Origin: Mucilaginibacter sp. MD40
GTDB lineage: Bacteria; Bacteroidota; Bacteroidia; Sphingobacteriales; Sphingobacteriaceae
Assembly (NCBI RefSeq): GCF_002288635.1
Contig: NZ_NRSW01000001.1
Span: forward strand, 3,863,852-3,927,851
DNA length: 64,000 nucleotides
Reading direction: 5' to 3'
Shown in pieces: positions 31,454-40,524 of this stretch; the first letter of the stretch is position 1; every line of letters starts with the position of its first letter. The notes under the pieces were generated by a model that saw only the letters and a list, made by a program, of their open reading frames with translations, was not told the DNA's origin and made no database searches. The position numbers and the translations under genes are program-made.

Positions 31454-32872
31454 TTAAAATAATGGTTCGCCCTCTGAACTTGTTGGCGTGATGCCTTTCC
31501 ACTTCAGAATACTATCGAACAGGTCGGCGGTACGGGCCGGGAAGTCTTTCCAGCCTTTTTGGTTATAGATCAACGGCACATGGATATGGTGGCGGTGCAG
31601 CGATCCGTGCGAGCCCTTGTGCTCAGGGTATTCCCAAAAATCGCGCAGGTCATAACCTACAGTCGCGCTTATGACAATATCCCCTGCCCTGCGGCTGCGG
31701 AATAGTTGATAGATCTGGAATACGGCATCCGGGTAATCAGTGTCAAATGTTTTAGCTAATATCTCACGATGACCGGTTGCTTCTATCTTACCGCCATATT
31801 TCAGCACATCAGCGGTTAAAGGCTCGTAGGTAAATACATCATCCTTAACAGCTATCCTGGCTTTACCATTACGGTTATGAACTATAAAGGTATCCTCATC
31901 ATCGCCACGGTAAATGGCAAAATCAACCGCTTCTTCTTTCACCAACAGCTCCAGCTTATCGGCACCCATCGTTTGCATAATTTCACTTTCGCGCAGCACG
32001 TGGTCGCCTTTATGGTTAAGCAGGTGTATAGCACCAAATGAATTCCCCGAAATAAAAACCGCGCTCTTTGGGTTAGTTTTCCAAATCACCGGGTAATAAA
32101 CAGCTTTTAAGCCCTGCGCGGTCATCCAATCGCCCAGGTCAAGGTGTTTGGTGGTTGGGGTTAGGCCATGGTCTGATGTCATTACAAACAACGTATCATC
32201 CCATCTTCCCTGCTCTTCCAGTTTAGCACGCACTTCGCCCAGGCTGCGGTCTACTATTTTGTAAGCTTCAACCGTACGCTCATCGCGGATATGGTGATAG
32301 TGCGAATCCCAATCCACACTCGGGAATACGGCAAACAGAAAATCAAAATCTTTACCGCTGTTCAGCATCTCCATTACACGGCCGTGGCCTTGTATATCCA
32401 CCGGGTGATGGCGCAGTTTAAAGTGGGCTTTCATGTAAAGCGGACCTTTCCCCTTTTTACCCAGGTCGTACTCATCAGGCACACTGCGGGTGATCATGTT
32501 ATAGAGATTGTATGATTCGCCCATCAGCTCAAACAGTGTTGGCTTATCGGCAGGCATATCGGTGTTGAACCACGCCGCTTCAGGGCCGCAGTAGCTGCGC
32601 ATAGCCATTTTATTAAAACGCGTACGCTTAAACTCTTTTTTATCAAACCAGCGTATGCCCGTGATATCCATAGTGCCGGGGAAATGCCCGGTTAAAAATG
32701 GCAGATAGGCAGGCCCTGTTGTTGAGGGGAAACAGGTGGTAGCCTTACGGTAACTGCCCTCGTTGATGATGCGCTGAATATTAGGTAGATGGCCCTGTTC
32801 CAGTAATTCGGGAAGCACCTCTGCATGGGCACCATCCACCAAATAGAACAGTACCCGCTTTTTGCTTTGCAT
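31454..32872 (-). CDS. alkaline-phosphatase-superfamily phosphodiesterase
   Basis: A 472-residue protein with the nucleotide pyrophosphatase/phosphodiesterase fold. The metal-binding start is VLFYLVDGAHAEVL, the nucleophile Thr lies in TCFPSTTGPAYLPFLTG (about residue 50), and later metal ligands are in FPSVDWDSHYHH and VMTSDHGLTPT, with a final His region SHGSLHRHHIHVPL. There is no signal peptide, so the enzyme may be cytoplasmic. Such proteins cleave phosphodiesters or transfer phospho-head groups. It is the first gene of a likely operon with the membrane protein downstream. Confidence 0.85.
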   Translation of the reverse strand: MQSKKRVLFYLVDGAHAEVLPELLEQGHLPNIQRIINEGSYRKATTCFPSTTGPAYLPFLTGHFPGTMDITGIRWFDKKEFKRTRFNKMAMRSYCGPEAAWFNTDMPADKPTLFELMGESYNLYNMITRSVPDEYDLGKKGKGPLYMKAHFKLRHHPVDIQGHGRVMEMLNSGKDFDFLFAVFPSVDWDSHYHHIRDERTVEAYKIVDRSLGEVRAKLEEQGRWDDTLFVMTSDHGLTPTTKHLDLGDWMTAQGLKAVYYPVIWKTNPKSAVFISGNSFGAIHLLNHKGDHVLRESEIMQTMGADKLELLVKEEAVDFAIYRGDDEDTFIVHNRNGKARIAVKDDVFTYEPLTADVLKYGGKIEATGHREILAKTFDTDYPDAVFQIYQLFRSRRAGDIVISATVGYDLRDFWEYPEHKGSHGSLHRHHIHVPLIYNQKGWKDFPARTADLFDSILKWKGITPTSSEGEPLF

Positions 32873-33034
32873 TGATACTTTTACTTAAAAACTGCAACCT
32901 TGTCTGGTTACGTTAAATCAACCACAAAAATAACCAAATATTATAAATGTGTGTGGTAAGTTATAAACTGCATGCAGACGGTAGAAGATAACCTCGTTTT
33001 TACTTATTATTGCCTTACTAATTGAACCAAATAC

Positions 33035-33586
33035 GTGAAGAGGCTTTTTGCATTAGCTTTCCTGGTGATCTACCTCTTTAATTGGGGTGGATATTTGTTT
33101 TTGCAAAATTACCTGGTTGCACGCGCAGACAGGCATATGAATGACCTGATAAGCCAAAACCTTTACGACCCTAACTCACTCATAGAGGTTAAGGTAAAAC
33201 AGAACATCCCAGGCATTTTTGAATGGCCGGATTATAAAAATGTAACCGGCCAATTGCAATTAAAAAATGCTTGCTATAATTATGTAAAGCTGAAGTTTAC
33301 CAAGGATACGCTTTATGTGCTGTGTGTACCTAATTACGAGAAAACCAAATTGGTGAAGAGTAACATCATTTACGCAAAGGAGATAAACGATATCCCCTCC
33401 GATAAAAAAGCTAATGATCCTTCAGCTAAGAAAAGCGGGCAGGATAGCAAATACGATCATCCTATATCGCGTATAAACTTTAGCTTTGTTAACAATGATA
33501 TGGTTGCCTTAGCTAAGTATCGCAACAAACTCATTAAAACTCCATTTATTTCACTTCGAGGGCAGCCTCCTGAATTTTTAAGTTAA
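33035..33586 (+). CDS. hypothetical protein with N-terminal membrane anchor
   Basis: The product of 183 residues starts at a GTG codon (33035); no ATG lies close by in frame. It has one N-terminal hydrophobic helix (LFALAFLVIYLFNWGGYLFL), followed by about 160 soluble residues with a beta-rich part (SLIEVKVKQNIPGIFEW) and a Lys/Ser-rich disordered linker (SDKKANDPSAKKSGQDSKYD). No family recognised. It stands alone between the divergent phosphodiesterase operon and the FecA-like receptor gene, 86 bases upstream of the latter, and may share its transcript. Confidence 0.65.
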   Translation: MKRLFALAFLVIYLFNWGGYLFLQNYLVARADRHMNDLISQNLYDPNSLIEVKVKQNIPGIFEWPDYKNVTGQLQLKNACYNYVKLKFTKDTLYVLCVPNYEKTKLVKSNIIYAKEINDIPSDKKANDPSAKKSGQDSKYDHPISRINFSFVNNDMVALAKYRNKLIKTPFISLRGQPPEFLS

Positions 33587-33672
33587 ACTGCTTATTTATT
33601 ATTTCATCGTTCGTTGATCGGTACACAGCGCCCGGTTGACAACGCCTATTTTTAACTTAAAACCTCAGTTAA

Positions 33673-35853
33673 ATGAAATTCCATTTTAAATATATTTTAA
33701 TGGCAATGGCAATTGCATTTACGTATACAGCAAACGCCCAAACCGTTACCAAAGACACGCTGAAATTAGACAGCGTTTTAATAAAAGAAACCCGCAGCAA
33801 ATACCTGCCAGAAGTATCCGGCCAGCACATATTCTCCGGTAAAAAAACCAATATCATCTATCCTGATGCCGGCAAGGCCAATTTGGCCGGTAACAATGCC
33901 CGCACTCTATTCTCTCAAGTGCCCGGCATAAATGTTTGGGAGATGGATGGCGCAGGCTTACAGCTCAATATCGGTACACGTGGTACAGATATACATCGCT
34001 CTATTGAAACCAATATCCGGCAGAACGGATACAATACCAACTCGGATGTGGTGGGCTACCCGGAGAACCATTACAATTTACCCTTCCAGGCTATTGGCGA
34101 GGTGCAGTATGTTCGTGGCGCATCGTCCTTACAATTCGGCAGCCAGTTTGGCGGGATGGTAAACTTCAAGATCAAAGAACCAGATACTACAAAAGCTTTT
34201 GGCATAGAGAGTGAGCAAACAGCGGGAAGCAATCGCTTCTTTAATTCGTACAATGCTATTGGTGGCAAAGTAGGTAAGGTAAGTTATTATGCATACTTTG
34301 ATGCACGGAGCAGTGATAGTTGGCGGCCAAATGCCGGCTTTAATTACCATGCTTACCATGCTAATATTAAATATCAGTTTAATGATAAAGGAAGCATATC
34401 GTTCCAGTTCTCAAGATCTGATTACGTACAGCAGATTGCCGGTGGCTTAACCGATGCTATGTTTGCCACTAATAGCAGGCAAAGCACGAGGTTCCGTAAC
34501 TTTTTTATGCCGGCTATCAACATCCCTGCAATTGTGTTTAATTATAATTTTAGCCCGACTACCAAACTGGAAATTATCAGTCATGCCTTGTTTGGCGAGC
34601 GAAGCAGCGTGCAGTATATTGCCGGGTCAAACGTGGCAGACACGGTGAATAAAGCACTCAACACCTACAACCCGCGCCAGGTTGACCGCGACCATTATAA
34701 AAGCTTTACTACCGAAGCGCGTTTACTAACCAATTATAATATTGGCACCGTTAGTAGCACGCTTAGTACTGGTTTTAGATATGCAGATGGTTCAACCCAT
34801 CGCCAGCAAAAGGGCGTGGGTACCACCGGCACCAACTATGACCTGAGTATAGTTAAGAATTACGGCATCGACCTGGACCTGAACGCTATCAATTATGCTG
34901 CCTTCGCAGAAAATATCTTCCGTTTAACGGATAAGTTTTCGGTAACACCTGGTGTACGGTTTGAAGGGATTAAAACTACTATCAACGGTGTGGTAAATAA
35001 CCGCAGTAGCAATGTAGATTACAAACGTGACCGCACTTTCCCATTGTTCGGTACAGGTGTGCAATATCACGTAAATAATGCCACGCAGCTCTATGGCAAC
35101 TTTTCACAAGCTTACCGCCCCTATATCTACGCGGCAGTTACCCCAGCAGATCAGCTAACTTTGGTTGACCCGAATATGAAGGACAGCAAAGGTTACAACG
35201 CCGACCTGGGCTACCGTGGTAAGATCGGGCAGGTTTTTACATTTGATGTGAACGGCTTTTTTGTGCGATATAATGATCGTGCGGGTACTTTGACAGTGCA
35301 GGATGCTGGAGGCACAAATCATCTTTATTTAACCACTGTTGGCAATGCCGAAGCAAAAGGCATTGAGGCCTACACCGAGCTATCTTTAATAAGAGGCTTT
35401 AATAATCAGGCTGCAAGCGATCTGCGCATATTCAACACACTTGCCTACACGCATGGCAGGTATATAAGCGGCAGCATAAATAACAACGGCACTAATACCA
35501 GCCTTGTTGGGCATAAATTGGAAGGCACACCAGACTGGACCAACCGTACCGGGCTTACCTACATCAACGGGCACATTACATCAACCGTATTATTTAGCTA
35601 TGTAAGCAAGCAGTTCAGCGACGCAAACAATACAGTGTTTAACCCAACCGGCGCATCAGGCATAGTACCTGCCTACAAACTAATCGATCTCGCGTTTAAC
35701 TACCGGTTCCTCAAAAACTACCATCTAAACTTTAACGTGAATAATCTTACCAACCAAAAATATTTTACCAGGCGCATTAACATGTACCCTGGTCCGGGAA
35801 TTTTGCCGGGGGATGGCATATCATTTAACATTGGGTTTGGTGTGAAAATCTGA
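33673..35853 (+). CDS. FecA-like TonB-dependent outer-membrane receptor
   Basis: A 726-residue receptor with signal peptide (MKFHFKYILMAMAIAFTYTANAQ). A short N-terminal segment leads into a plug domain (NARTLFSQVPGINVWEMDGAGLQLNIGTRG; GEVQYVRGASSLQFGSQFGGMVNFKIKEP) and a 22-strand type barrel ending in a canonical terminal strand (ISFNIGFGVKI). The plug is closest to Fe(III)-dicitrate-type receptors. There is no N-terminal signalling domain and no FecI/FecR pair in the window, so regulation by surface signalling is unlikely. Imports a ferric chelate or similar ligand using TonB. Followed by a strong hairpin terminator. Confidence 0.88.
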   Translation: MKFHFKYILMAMAIAFTYTANAQTVTKDTLKLDSVLIKETRSKYLPEVSGQHIFSGKKTNIIYPDAGKANLAGNNARTLFSQVPGINVWEMDGAGLQLNIGTRGTDIHRSIETNIRQNGYNTNSDVVGYPENHYNLPFQAIGEVQYVRGASSLQFGSQFGGMVNFKIKEPDTTKAFGIESEQTAGSNRFFNSYNAIGGKVGKVSYYAYFDARSSDSWRPNAGFNYHAYHANIKYQFNDKGSISFQFSRSDYVQQIAGGLTDAMFATNSRQSTRFRNFFMPAINIPAIVFNYNFSPTTKLEIISHALFGERSSVQYIAGSNVADTVNKALNTYNPRQVDRDHYKSFTTEARLLTNYNIGTVSSTLSTGFRYADGSTHRQQKGVGTTGTNYDLSIVKNYGIDLDLNAINYAAFAENIFRLTDKFSVTPGVRFEGIKTTINGVVNNRSSNVDYKRDRTFPLFGTGVQYHVNNATQLYGNFSQAYRPYIYAAVTPADQLTLVDPNMKDSKGYNADLGYRGKIGQVFTFDVNGFFVRYNDRAGTLTVQDAGGTNHLYLTTVGNAEAKGIEAYTELSLIRGFNNQAASDLRIFNTLAYTHGRYISGSINNNGTNTSLVGHKLEGTPDWTNRTGLTYINGHITSTVLFSYVSKQFSDANNTVFNPTGASGIVPAYKLIDLAFNYRFLKNYHLNFNVNNLTNQKYFTRRINMYPGPGILPGDGISFNIGFGVKI

Positions 35854-35856
35854 TTC

Positions 35857-35896
35857 AAAATAAAGTGTGATGAATAACAACTTCACACTTTATTTT
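35857..35896. terminator. strong bidirectional terminator after the receptor gene
   Basis: A 14-bp perfect stem (AAAATAAAGTGTGA / TCACACTTTATTTT) with a 12-base loop, starting 3 bases after the stop codon. It partly resembles the 17-bp island element through the GTGTGA core, but here it is clearly a palindromic hairpin. Confidence 0.8.
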
Positions 35897-35943
35897 AAAG
35901 TAAGATATCAGTCCATCTAAATTTTTGAATCTATCTTAGCCAC

Positions 35944-36789
35944 ATGAAAGTATTGGTTACAGGCTCTGCCGGCAAACTTGGCAGGGCAGTTATGGATAGA
36001 CTAAAAACTGCCGGATTAACTCCTATTGGTGCCGATCTGTTACCCGGCGATACCACGGATATTATACTCGACGTAAAAAATAAATCGGAGGTAAACATAG
36101 CTTGCATGGGCGTGGATGCCATTATACACACAGCCGCAGTGCATGGCAAACATTATGATCTTCAATACCCCCGCGAGGAGTTTATTGACACCAATATACA
36201 CGGCACCCTTAATTTGCTGAACGCTGCGGTACAGCACGGCGTTAAAAAGTTTTTATATATCAGCACCACCTCCATTTATGGGAACGCTATGGTTGATAAT
36301 AATAAAGCCGTTTGGGTAAACGAAGAATTGCGTGAACAACCACGCGATATTTATGACATTACCAAACAAGCGGCGGAACAGTTATGTAAAGACTTTTTTT
36401 ACAAAGAGCATTTACAAACATCGGTTTACAGGGTGGGTCGTTTTTTACCGGAAAGCCCTAACCTTGAAGCTAATCACCGCTTGTACCGCGGGCTGGACGA
36501 ACGCGATGGCGCCGAAGCGCTTTACCTGGCATTGCAGCATGAATTTAACAGCTTTGAAATTTTTAATATAGCCAGTACAAGTCCGTTTAAACCAGTTGAA
36601 CTGCAACAGCTAAAGCATGATCCTAAAGAGGTGATTTTAACATCATATCCGCAGGCCGCTGATATTTACCGGGAAAATAATTGGGTTTTCCCTGAGAGTA
36701 TTGACAGGGTTTATGTAATAGATAAAGCAAGAAGAATATTAGGTTACACCCCTAAATACACCTTTGACTATCTGCTTGGCAATAATTAA
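35944..36789 (+). CDS. NAD(P)-dependent epimerase/dehydratase (extended SDR)
   Basis: The 281-residue protein begins with the Rossmann motif VTGSAGKLGRAVMD (GxxGxxG), has the STTSIYG strand with catalytic Ser/Thr, and a YxxxK pair in YDITKQAAE. Length and layout fit the NAD-dependent epimerase/dehydratase family acting on nucleotide sugars or related sugars. The substrate is not determinable, and no glycan cluster surrounds it. It is monocistronic and convergent with a single-domain response regulator 10 bases away. Confidence 0.85.
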   Translation: MKVLVTGSAGKLGRAVMDRLKTAGLTPIGADLLPGDTTDIILDVKNKSEVNIACMGVDAIIHTAAVHGKHYDLQYPREEFIDTNIHGTLNLLNAAVQHGVKKFLYISTTSIYGNAMVDNNKAVWVNEELREQPRDIYDITKQAAEQLCKDFFYKEHLQTSVYRVGRFLPESPNLEANHRLYRGLDERDGAEALYLALQHEFNSFEIFNIASTSPFKPVELQQLKHDPKEVILTSYPQAADIYRENNWVFPESIDRVYVIDKARRILGYTPKYTFDYLLGNN

Positions 36790-36799
36790 TTCGGGTGGT

Positions 36800-37177
36800 T
36801 TATTCCTTGCTATCCGTATGCTTTTTTATCAGAGCCAATAACTCCTCCACATCAAACGGCTTTTTGATATAGGCATCAGCCATACCTTCTTCGGCTATCT
36901 GGGCCACATTGTTAACAGCTGAAATAATAATTACAGGGATATGGCTTGTTTTAGGGTTCGATTTGAGTTCTTTACTCAACTGCTGCCCGTTGGCGTCGCT
37001 CTTCCATTCAGTAAGCCAGTTATCAAGCAGGATAAGGTCGGGGTTATGCTGGTCAAGAGATTTCAGTATCCTCGAATTTTCAGATGATACTACTTCAAAG
37101 CCATCACTTTCCAGGATGTAAGTAACTGTATCCCTTATATCCTTATCATCTTCAATAACTAAAATCTTTTTGGCCAT
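36800..37177 (-). CDS. single-domain response regulator (receiver only)
   Basis: The ATG at 37177 gives a compact 125-residue receiver (MAKKILVIEDDKDIRDTVTYILESDGFEVV). It has the acidic pair E-D-D, phosphoacceptor Asp in DLILLDNWL, Thr/Ser in VIIISAVN and Lys in YIKKPFDVEELLALIKK. An upstream in-frame start would add 16 basic residues outside the fold. No output domain is present, so it acts by protein contact, for example in a phosphorelay or on a kinase such as the orphan TPR kinase in this window (inference). Confidence 0.87.
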   Translation of the reverse strand: MAKKILVIEDDKDIRDTVTYILESDGFEVVSSENSRILKSLDQHNPDLILLDNWLTEWKSDANGQQLSKELKSNPKTSHIPVIIISAVNNVAQIAEEGMADAYIKKPFDVEELLALIKKHTDSKE

Positions 37178-37342
37178 AGCATTCTTCAATATAACAGCAT
37201 CACGTTTGATAGTAAAACGCTGCAACCGATATATTGTTTAAGTACTTTAATTATTAACGTAATATGATAGAGTTGTAACCAGTGGGAGCAGACAGATAAC
37301 TTAAATTGAAAAAACTAACCGATCAATAGCGCCACATTTGAT

Positions 37343-37924
37343 TTATATATCACCATCGAGGTTGTAACACTCGCGGCAACGAGCTTCGTAGGTTTCCTTC
37401 TCGCCAAGAAGTATCTGGCTTTCATTAGGTACAAGGCGATAGGAGTACATGGCCTGACCGCCGCATTTCATGCAAACCGCATGCAGTTTAGTTACAGCAT
37501 CGGCCATAGCCATCAGCTGGGGCATGGTACCGAAAGGCCTGCCTTTAAAATCCATATCGAGCCCGGCAATAATCACCCGTACACCTTTATTGGCCAGCGT
37601 TTGTGCTACCTGCGGCAGTTCATCATCAAAAAACTGTGCTTCATCAACACCTATTACCTGTATATGATCGGCCAGTTGCAGTATTTCAGCAGCTTTAGTT
37701 ACCGATTTTGAGGGTATAGAGTTGGCATTGTGAGATACCACGGCCTGCTTATCGTACCTGATATCTGCCGCCGGACTAAATATCTCCACCTCTACTTTGG
37801 CGATACGGGCGCGCTTTACGCGCCGGATCAGTTCTTCCGTCTTGCCGGAAAACATTGAACCACAGATAACTTCGATGCTACCCCCAATCTCATTTTTTCT
37901 TCTGAAAACATCCTCGTTATACAC
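37343..37924 (-). CDS. tdk: thymidine kinase
   Basis: The 193-residue protein starts at a GTG codon; a stop lies four codons upstream and no earlier ATG exists in frame. It has the P-loop GSMFSGKTEELIRRVKR, the catalytic region VIGVDEAQFFDDEL, the lasso loop near GLDMDFKGRPFG, and four zinc-binding Cys (CMKCGG and CRECYN). It phosphorylates thymidine in the salvage pathway. The type II (TK1-like) family is usually about 190-200 residues, so it is full length. Monocistronic. Confidence 0.95.
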   Translation of the reverse strand: MYNEDVFRRKNEIGGSIEVICGSMFSGKTEELIRRVKRARIAKVEVEIFSPAADIRYDKQAVVSHNANSIPSKSVTKAAEILQLADHIQVIGVDEAQFFDDELPQVAQTLANKGVRVIIAGLDMDFKGRPFGTMPQLMAMADAVTKLHAVCMKCGGQAMYSYRLVPNESQILLGEKETYEARCRECYNLDGDI

Positions 37925-38005
37925 GTGTTCTACTCATTAGTGAAGGGCTAATATCAGAATTTTGTAGTATTTTTGGTAAGCATTTTTCCTAACATCTATA
38001 GCCAT

Positions 38006-39262
38006 ATGAAGCAGCAGGAAGTATTTAGAAAGACCGGCGCCATTATAAAAGAACTTTTAGACCAGTATGAATATCTCCAGGAAAACCCGGATGAATTGAA
38101 CGACCTTGAACTGGAACTTTTTGTTGCCAACACGCACTTTTTAAAGGACCATGCCGAGATACTGAAAAAGCTTAACCAGCAACGCTCGCAGGAACAAAAA
38201 GCGCTGCCACCTGCCATTGAAAATAAAAAGGAAGAAAAAATAGTACCTATTGAACTTACTACACCGGCCCCAACACCCCCTGCACCTAAGCAGGTGATTG
38301 AACTGCCTGCAAAGCCGGAACCTGTTATAGCGCCGGAACCACAGCCGGAACAAATATCGCGCTTTAATTTACCCAAACCCGATTTTTTAAGGCCGCAAGT
38401 ACCTAAAGCAGCGCCTGTACAACCCGAGCCTGCTGCACCTGAAACTAAATACACGCCCGGAGAGCCTAAATATTTTGAACCCGTTGTACAGCCAGTTAAA
38501 CCTATTATAGCCCAAACGCCATTTGTACCGGAGCCGCCTGTGCAGCAAAAGCCTGTTGAACTGGAAATAAACCAACCTGAACAAGCTGATGATACACCTA
38601 CGCCGCATATTGACCTAAGTGCCGATAGCCGTGCGGATGCTTACGCTTTTGAGCGGGAGGAGCCGCAGATAGTGAAACATTATCTTGATGTGGATGAAGC
38701 TGATACCTTTTCGCCTGAAACCGAAACAAACAGCGTTACATCTGAAATAACTTTCGCTCCTTTAGCTGAGGAACCAACTCCAGCCCCTGCAGCCACCGAT
38801 GAAACCGAGGAGCCGCATATTGTGCCTACCAACCCCGAGCCGGTTATAGATAATACACTCAAAACAACGGTACAGGAGCCGGAAAAAGCACAACCAGGTG
38901 CGACATATGCCGCACCTGCTGAAAAAGTAGAACCTGCAAAAGAGGACCGGCCGCTGACGTTAAATGAGCGGCTAAGAGCGCAGCAAACGCCAAACCCTGC
39001 AATGGCTTATCCAAAACAGGAGCTGCCTATTACCGACCTTAAATCGGCTATCAGTTTAAATGATAAGCTGCTTTTTGTGAAGGACTTGTTTAACGGTTAT
39101 AGCCTGGCATACAGCGAAGCCATTGAAATTGTAAACCGCTTTAACAGCTTTGAAGAGGCGGACCGTTTCCTGAAAACCAACTATGTTACCAAAAACAACT
39201 GGGACAGTAAGCAGAGTACCGCTGATAAATTTTACGCTTTACTTAAACGCCGTTACGCGTAG
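38006..39262 (+). CDS. long Pro/Glu-rich hypothetical protein with conserved helical C-terminus
   Basis: ATG 38006 gives 418 residues; the open frame upstream begins at a TTG and is not convincing. The N-terminal 65 residues are helical (VFRKTGAIIKELLDQYEYLQENPDELNDLELELFVANTHFLKDHAEIL). A disordered stretch of about 270 residues follows, rich in Pro, Glu, Ala and Thr. The last 75 residues are an ordered helical module (DLKSAISLNDKLLFVKDLFNGYSLAYSEAIEIVNRFNSFEEADRFLKTNY). There is no signal or TM. It converges with rodA, overlapping by 10 bases. Such proteins sit in the same place in related genomes as far as I know, but the function is unassigned. Confidence 0.75.
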   Translation: MKQQEVFRKTGAIIKELLDQYEYLQENPDELNDLELELFVANTHFLKDHAEILKKLNQQRSQEQKALPPAIENKKEEKIVPIELTTPAPTPPAPKQVIELPAKPEPVIAPEPQPEQISRFNLPKPDFLRPQVPKAAPVQPEPAAPETKYTPGEPKYFEPVVQPVKPIIAQTPFVPEPPVQQKPVELEINQPEQADDTPTPHIDLSADSRADAYAFEREEPQIVKHYLDVDEADTFSPETETNSVTSEITFAPLAEEPTPAPAATDETEEPHIVPTNPEPVIDNTLKTTVQEPEKAQPGATYAAPAEKVEPAKEDRPLTLNERLRAQQTPNPAMAYPKQELPITDLKSAISLNDKLLFVKDLFNGYSLAYSEAIEIVNRFNSFEEADRFLKTNYVTKNNWDSKQSTADKFYALLKRRYA

Positions 39263-40524
39263 TTCATTCCCATACGGTTACTATCCAGCTTAAGCAGGAT
39301 AAATAACAGGATGGTAAAGCTCCAAAGCGACGATCCACCGTAACTGATGAATGGCAGCGGTATGCCAATAACAGGCATATAGCCTATGGCCATGGCAATG
39401 TTAATAATAACGTGGCAAAAAATAATAGAGGCTACCCCATAGCCATATATGCGCGAAAAAGGCGAACGCTGTCGCTCCGCGATATGGATTATTCTGAGCA
39501 ATAAAAAGAGATATAAGCCTAATACAGTTACAGAACCGGCAAAACCCCATTCCTCGCCTACCGTACAAAAAATAAAATCGGTGCTTTGGGCGGGTACAAA
39601 AGAGTATTTGGTTTGGGTACCCTGTAAATATCCTTTACCCCATACCCTGCCGGATCCTATAGCTATTTTAGATTGGTTTTGGTTGTAGCCTACCCCCCGC
39701 TTATCATGATTGAGACCCAGCACTTCATCAATACGGGCACGCTGATGTTTTTTTAGTCCGTCAAAATATAGTGGCTTTACTACAAATACAAAAGCCACAC
39801 AGGCCACCGTTGCTATTAACACCCCTACCGAAAACTGCCGGCTACGCCTGAACAGTAATAATAGTAATAAGCCGGCAACCACAATACCTGCCACCACAAA
39901 CCAAACGTTATACAGCAAGGCCAATACAAATAAAGTAGCTACCAGCCCGATAAATACCAAAAAGTATACGGACAGACCTTCGCGGTACAACACAAATATC
40001 AGCGAGCAGAAAACAAGGGTTGAACCATCATCTGGCTGTAGTTTAATGAGCAGCATAGGCAGAAAGATAATCCCCCCTGCTATCAGGAATGATTTAAGTT
40101 CGGTAACCTTCACATTGGTTGAACTGAGATAGCGCGCCAGCAATAGGCAGGTAGCAAACTTTGCAAACTCCGAGGGTTGCAATCTGAAACCGCCGCCCAG
40201 GTCAATCCAGGCCTGGTTACCACCAACATTACGCCCTATTACCAACACTAAAAGCAGTAACAATACGGTTACTACATAAAATGCCGGGGCCAGCGCGGCA
40301 ATAAAACGGCTTTCTAATAACAACACCACAGAACCTAAAACAAGCGCGGTAACAATAAAAATAAATTGCTTGCCATACTCTGTACTCAGGTCGATAATAT
40401 CCGGGTGGGCCTCATCAAATACGGCAGCACGGATATTGAACCAGCCAATAGTACACAGGGCCAGGTAAATGAGTACCGTTAACCAGTCTACATTAAAAAA
40501 GAAACTGCGCTGGTTATTCATCAT
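39253..40524 (-). CDS. rodA: rod-shape-determining protein RodA (SEDS peptidoglycan polymerase)
   Basis: A 423-residue SEDS-family membrane protein with about ten hydrophobic helices. Key sequences are GGNQAWIDLGGGFRLQPSEFAKFATCLLLA, a loop with the catalytic-type Asp in KLQPDDGSTLVF, and the late signature PFISYGGSSLWSFTILLFILL. It polymerises lipid II glycan strands for lateral wall growth with its transpeptidase partner PBP2, encoded just upstream. The start overlaps the PBP2 gene by 11 bases. The end overlaps the Pro-rich gene on the opposite strand by 10 bases. Confidence 0.95.
   Translation of the reverse strand: MMNNQRSFFFNVDWLTVLIYLALCTIGWFNIRAAVFDEAHPDIIDLSTEYGKQFIFIVTALVLGSVVLLLESRFIAALAPAFYVVTVLLLLLVLVIGRNVGGNQAWIDLGGGFRLQPSEFAKFATCLLLARYLSSTNVKVTELKSFLIAGGIIFLPMLLIKLQPDDGSTLVFCSLIFVLYREGLSVYFLVFIGLVATLFVLALLYNVWFVVAGIVVAGLLLLLLFRRSRQFSVGVLIATVACVAFVFVVKPLYFDGLKKHQRARIDEVLGLNHDKRGVGYNQNQSKIAIGSGRVWGKGYLQGTQTKYSFVPAQSTDFIFCTVGEEWGFAGSVTVLGLYLFLLLRIIHIAERQRSPFSRIYGYGVASIIFCHVIINIAMAIGYMPVIGIPLPFISYGGSSLWSFTILLFILLKLDSNRMGMNYA

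Noticed and set aside
35857..35896. A fourth copy of the 17-bp promoter element (GTGTGA/TCACAC core)
   Set aside because: Only the core matches; it is a palindromic terminator after the receptor gene and has no -7 box at the right distance.
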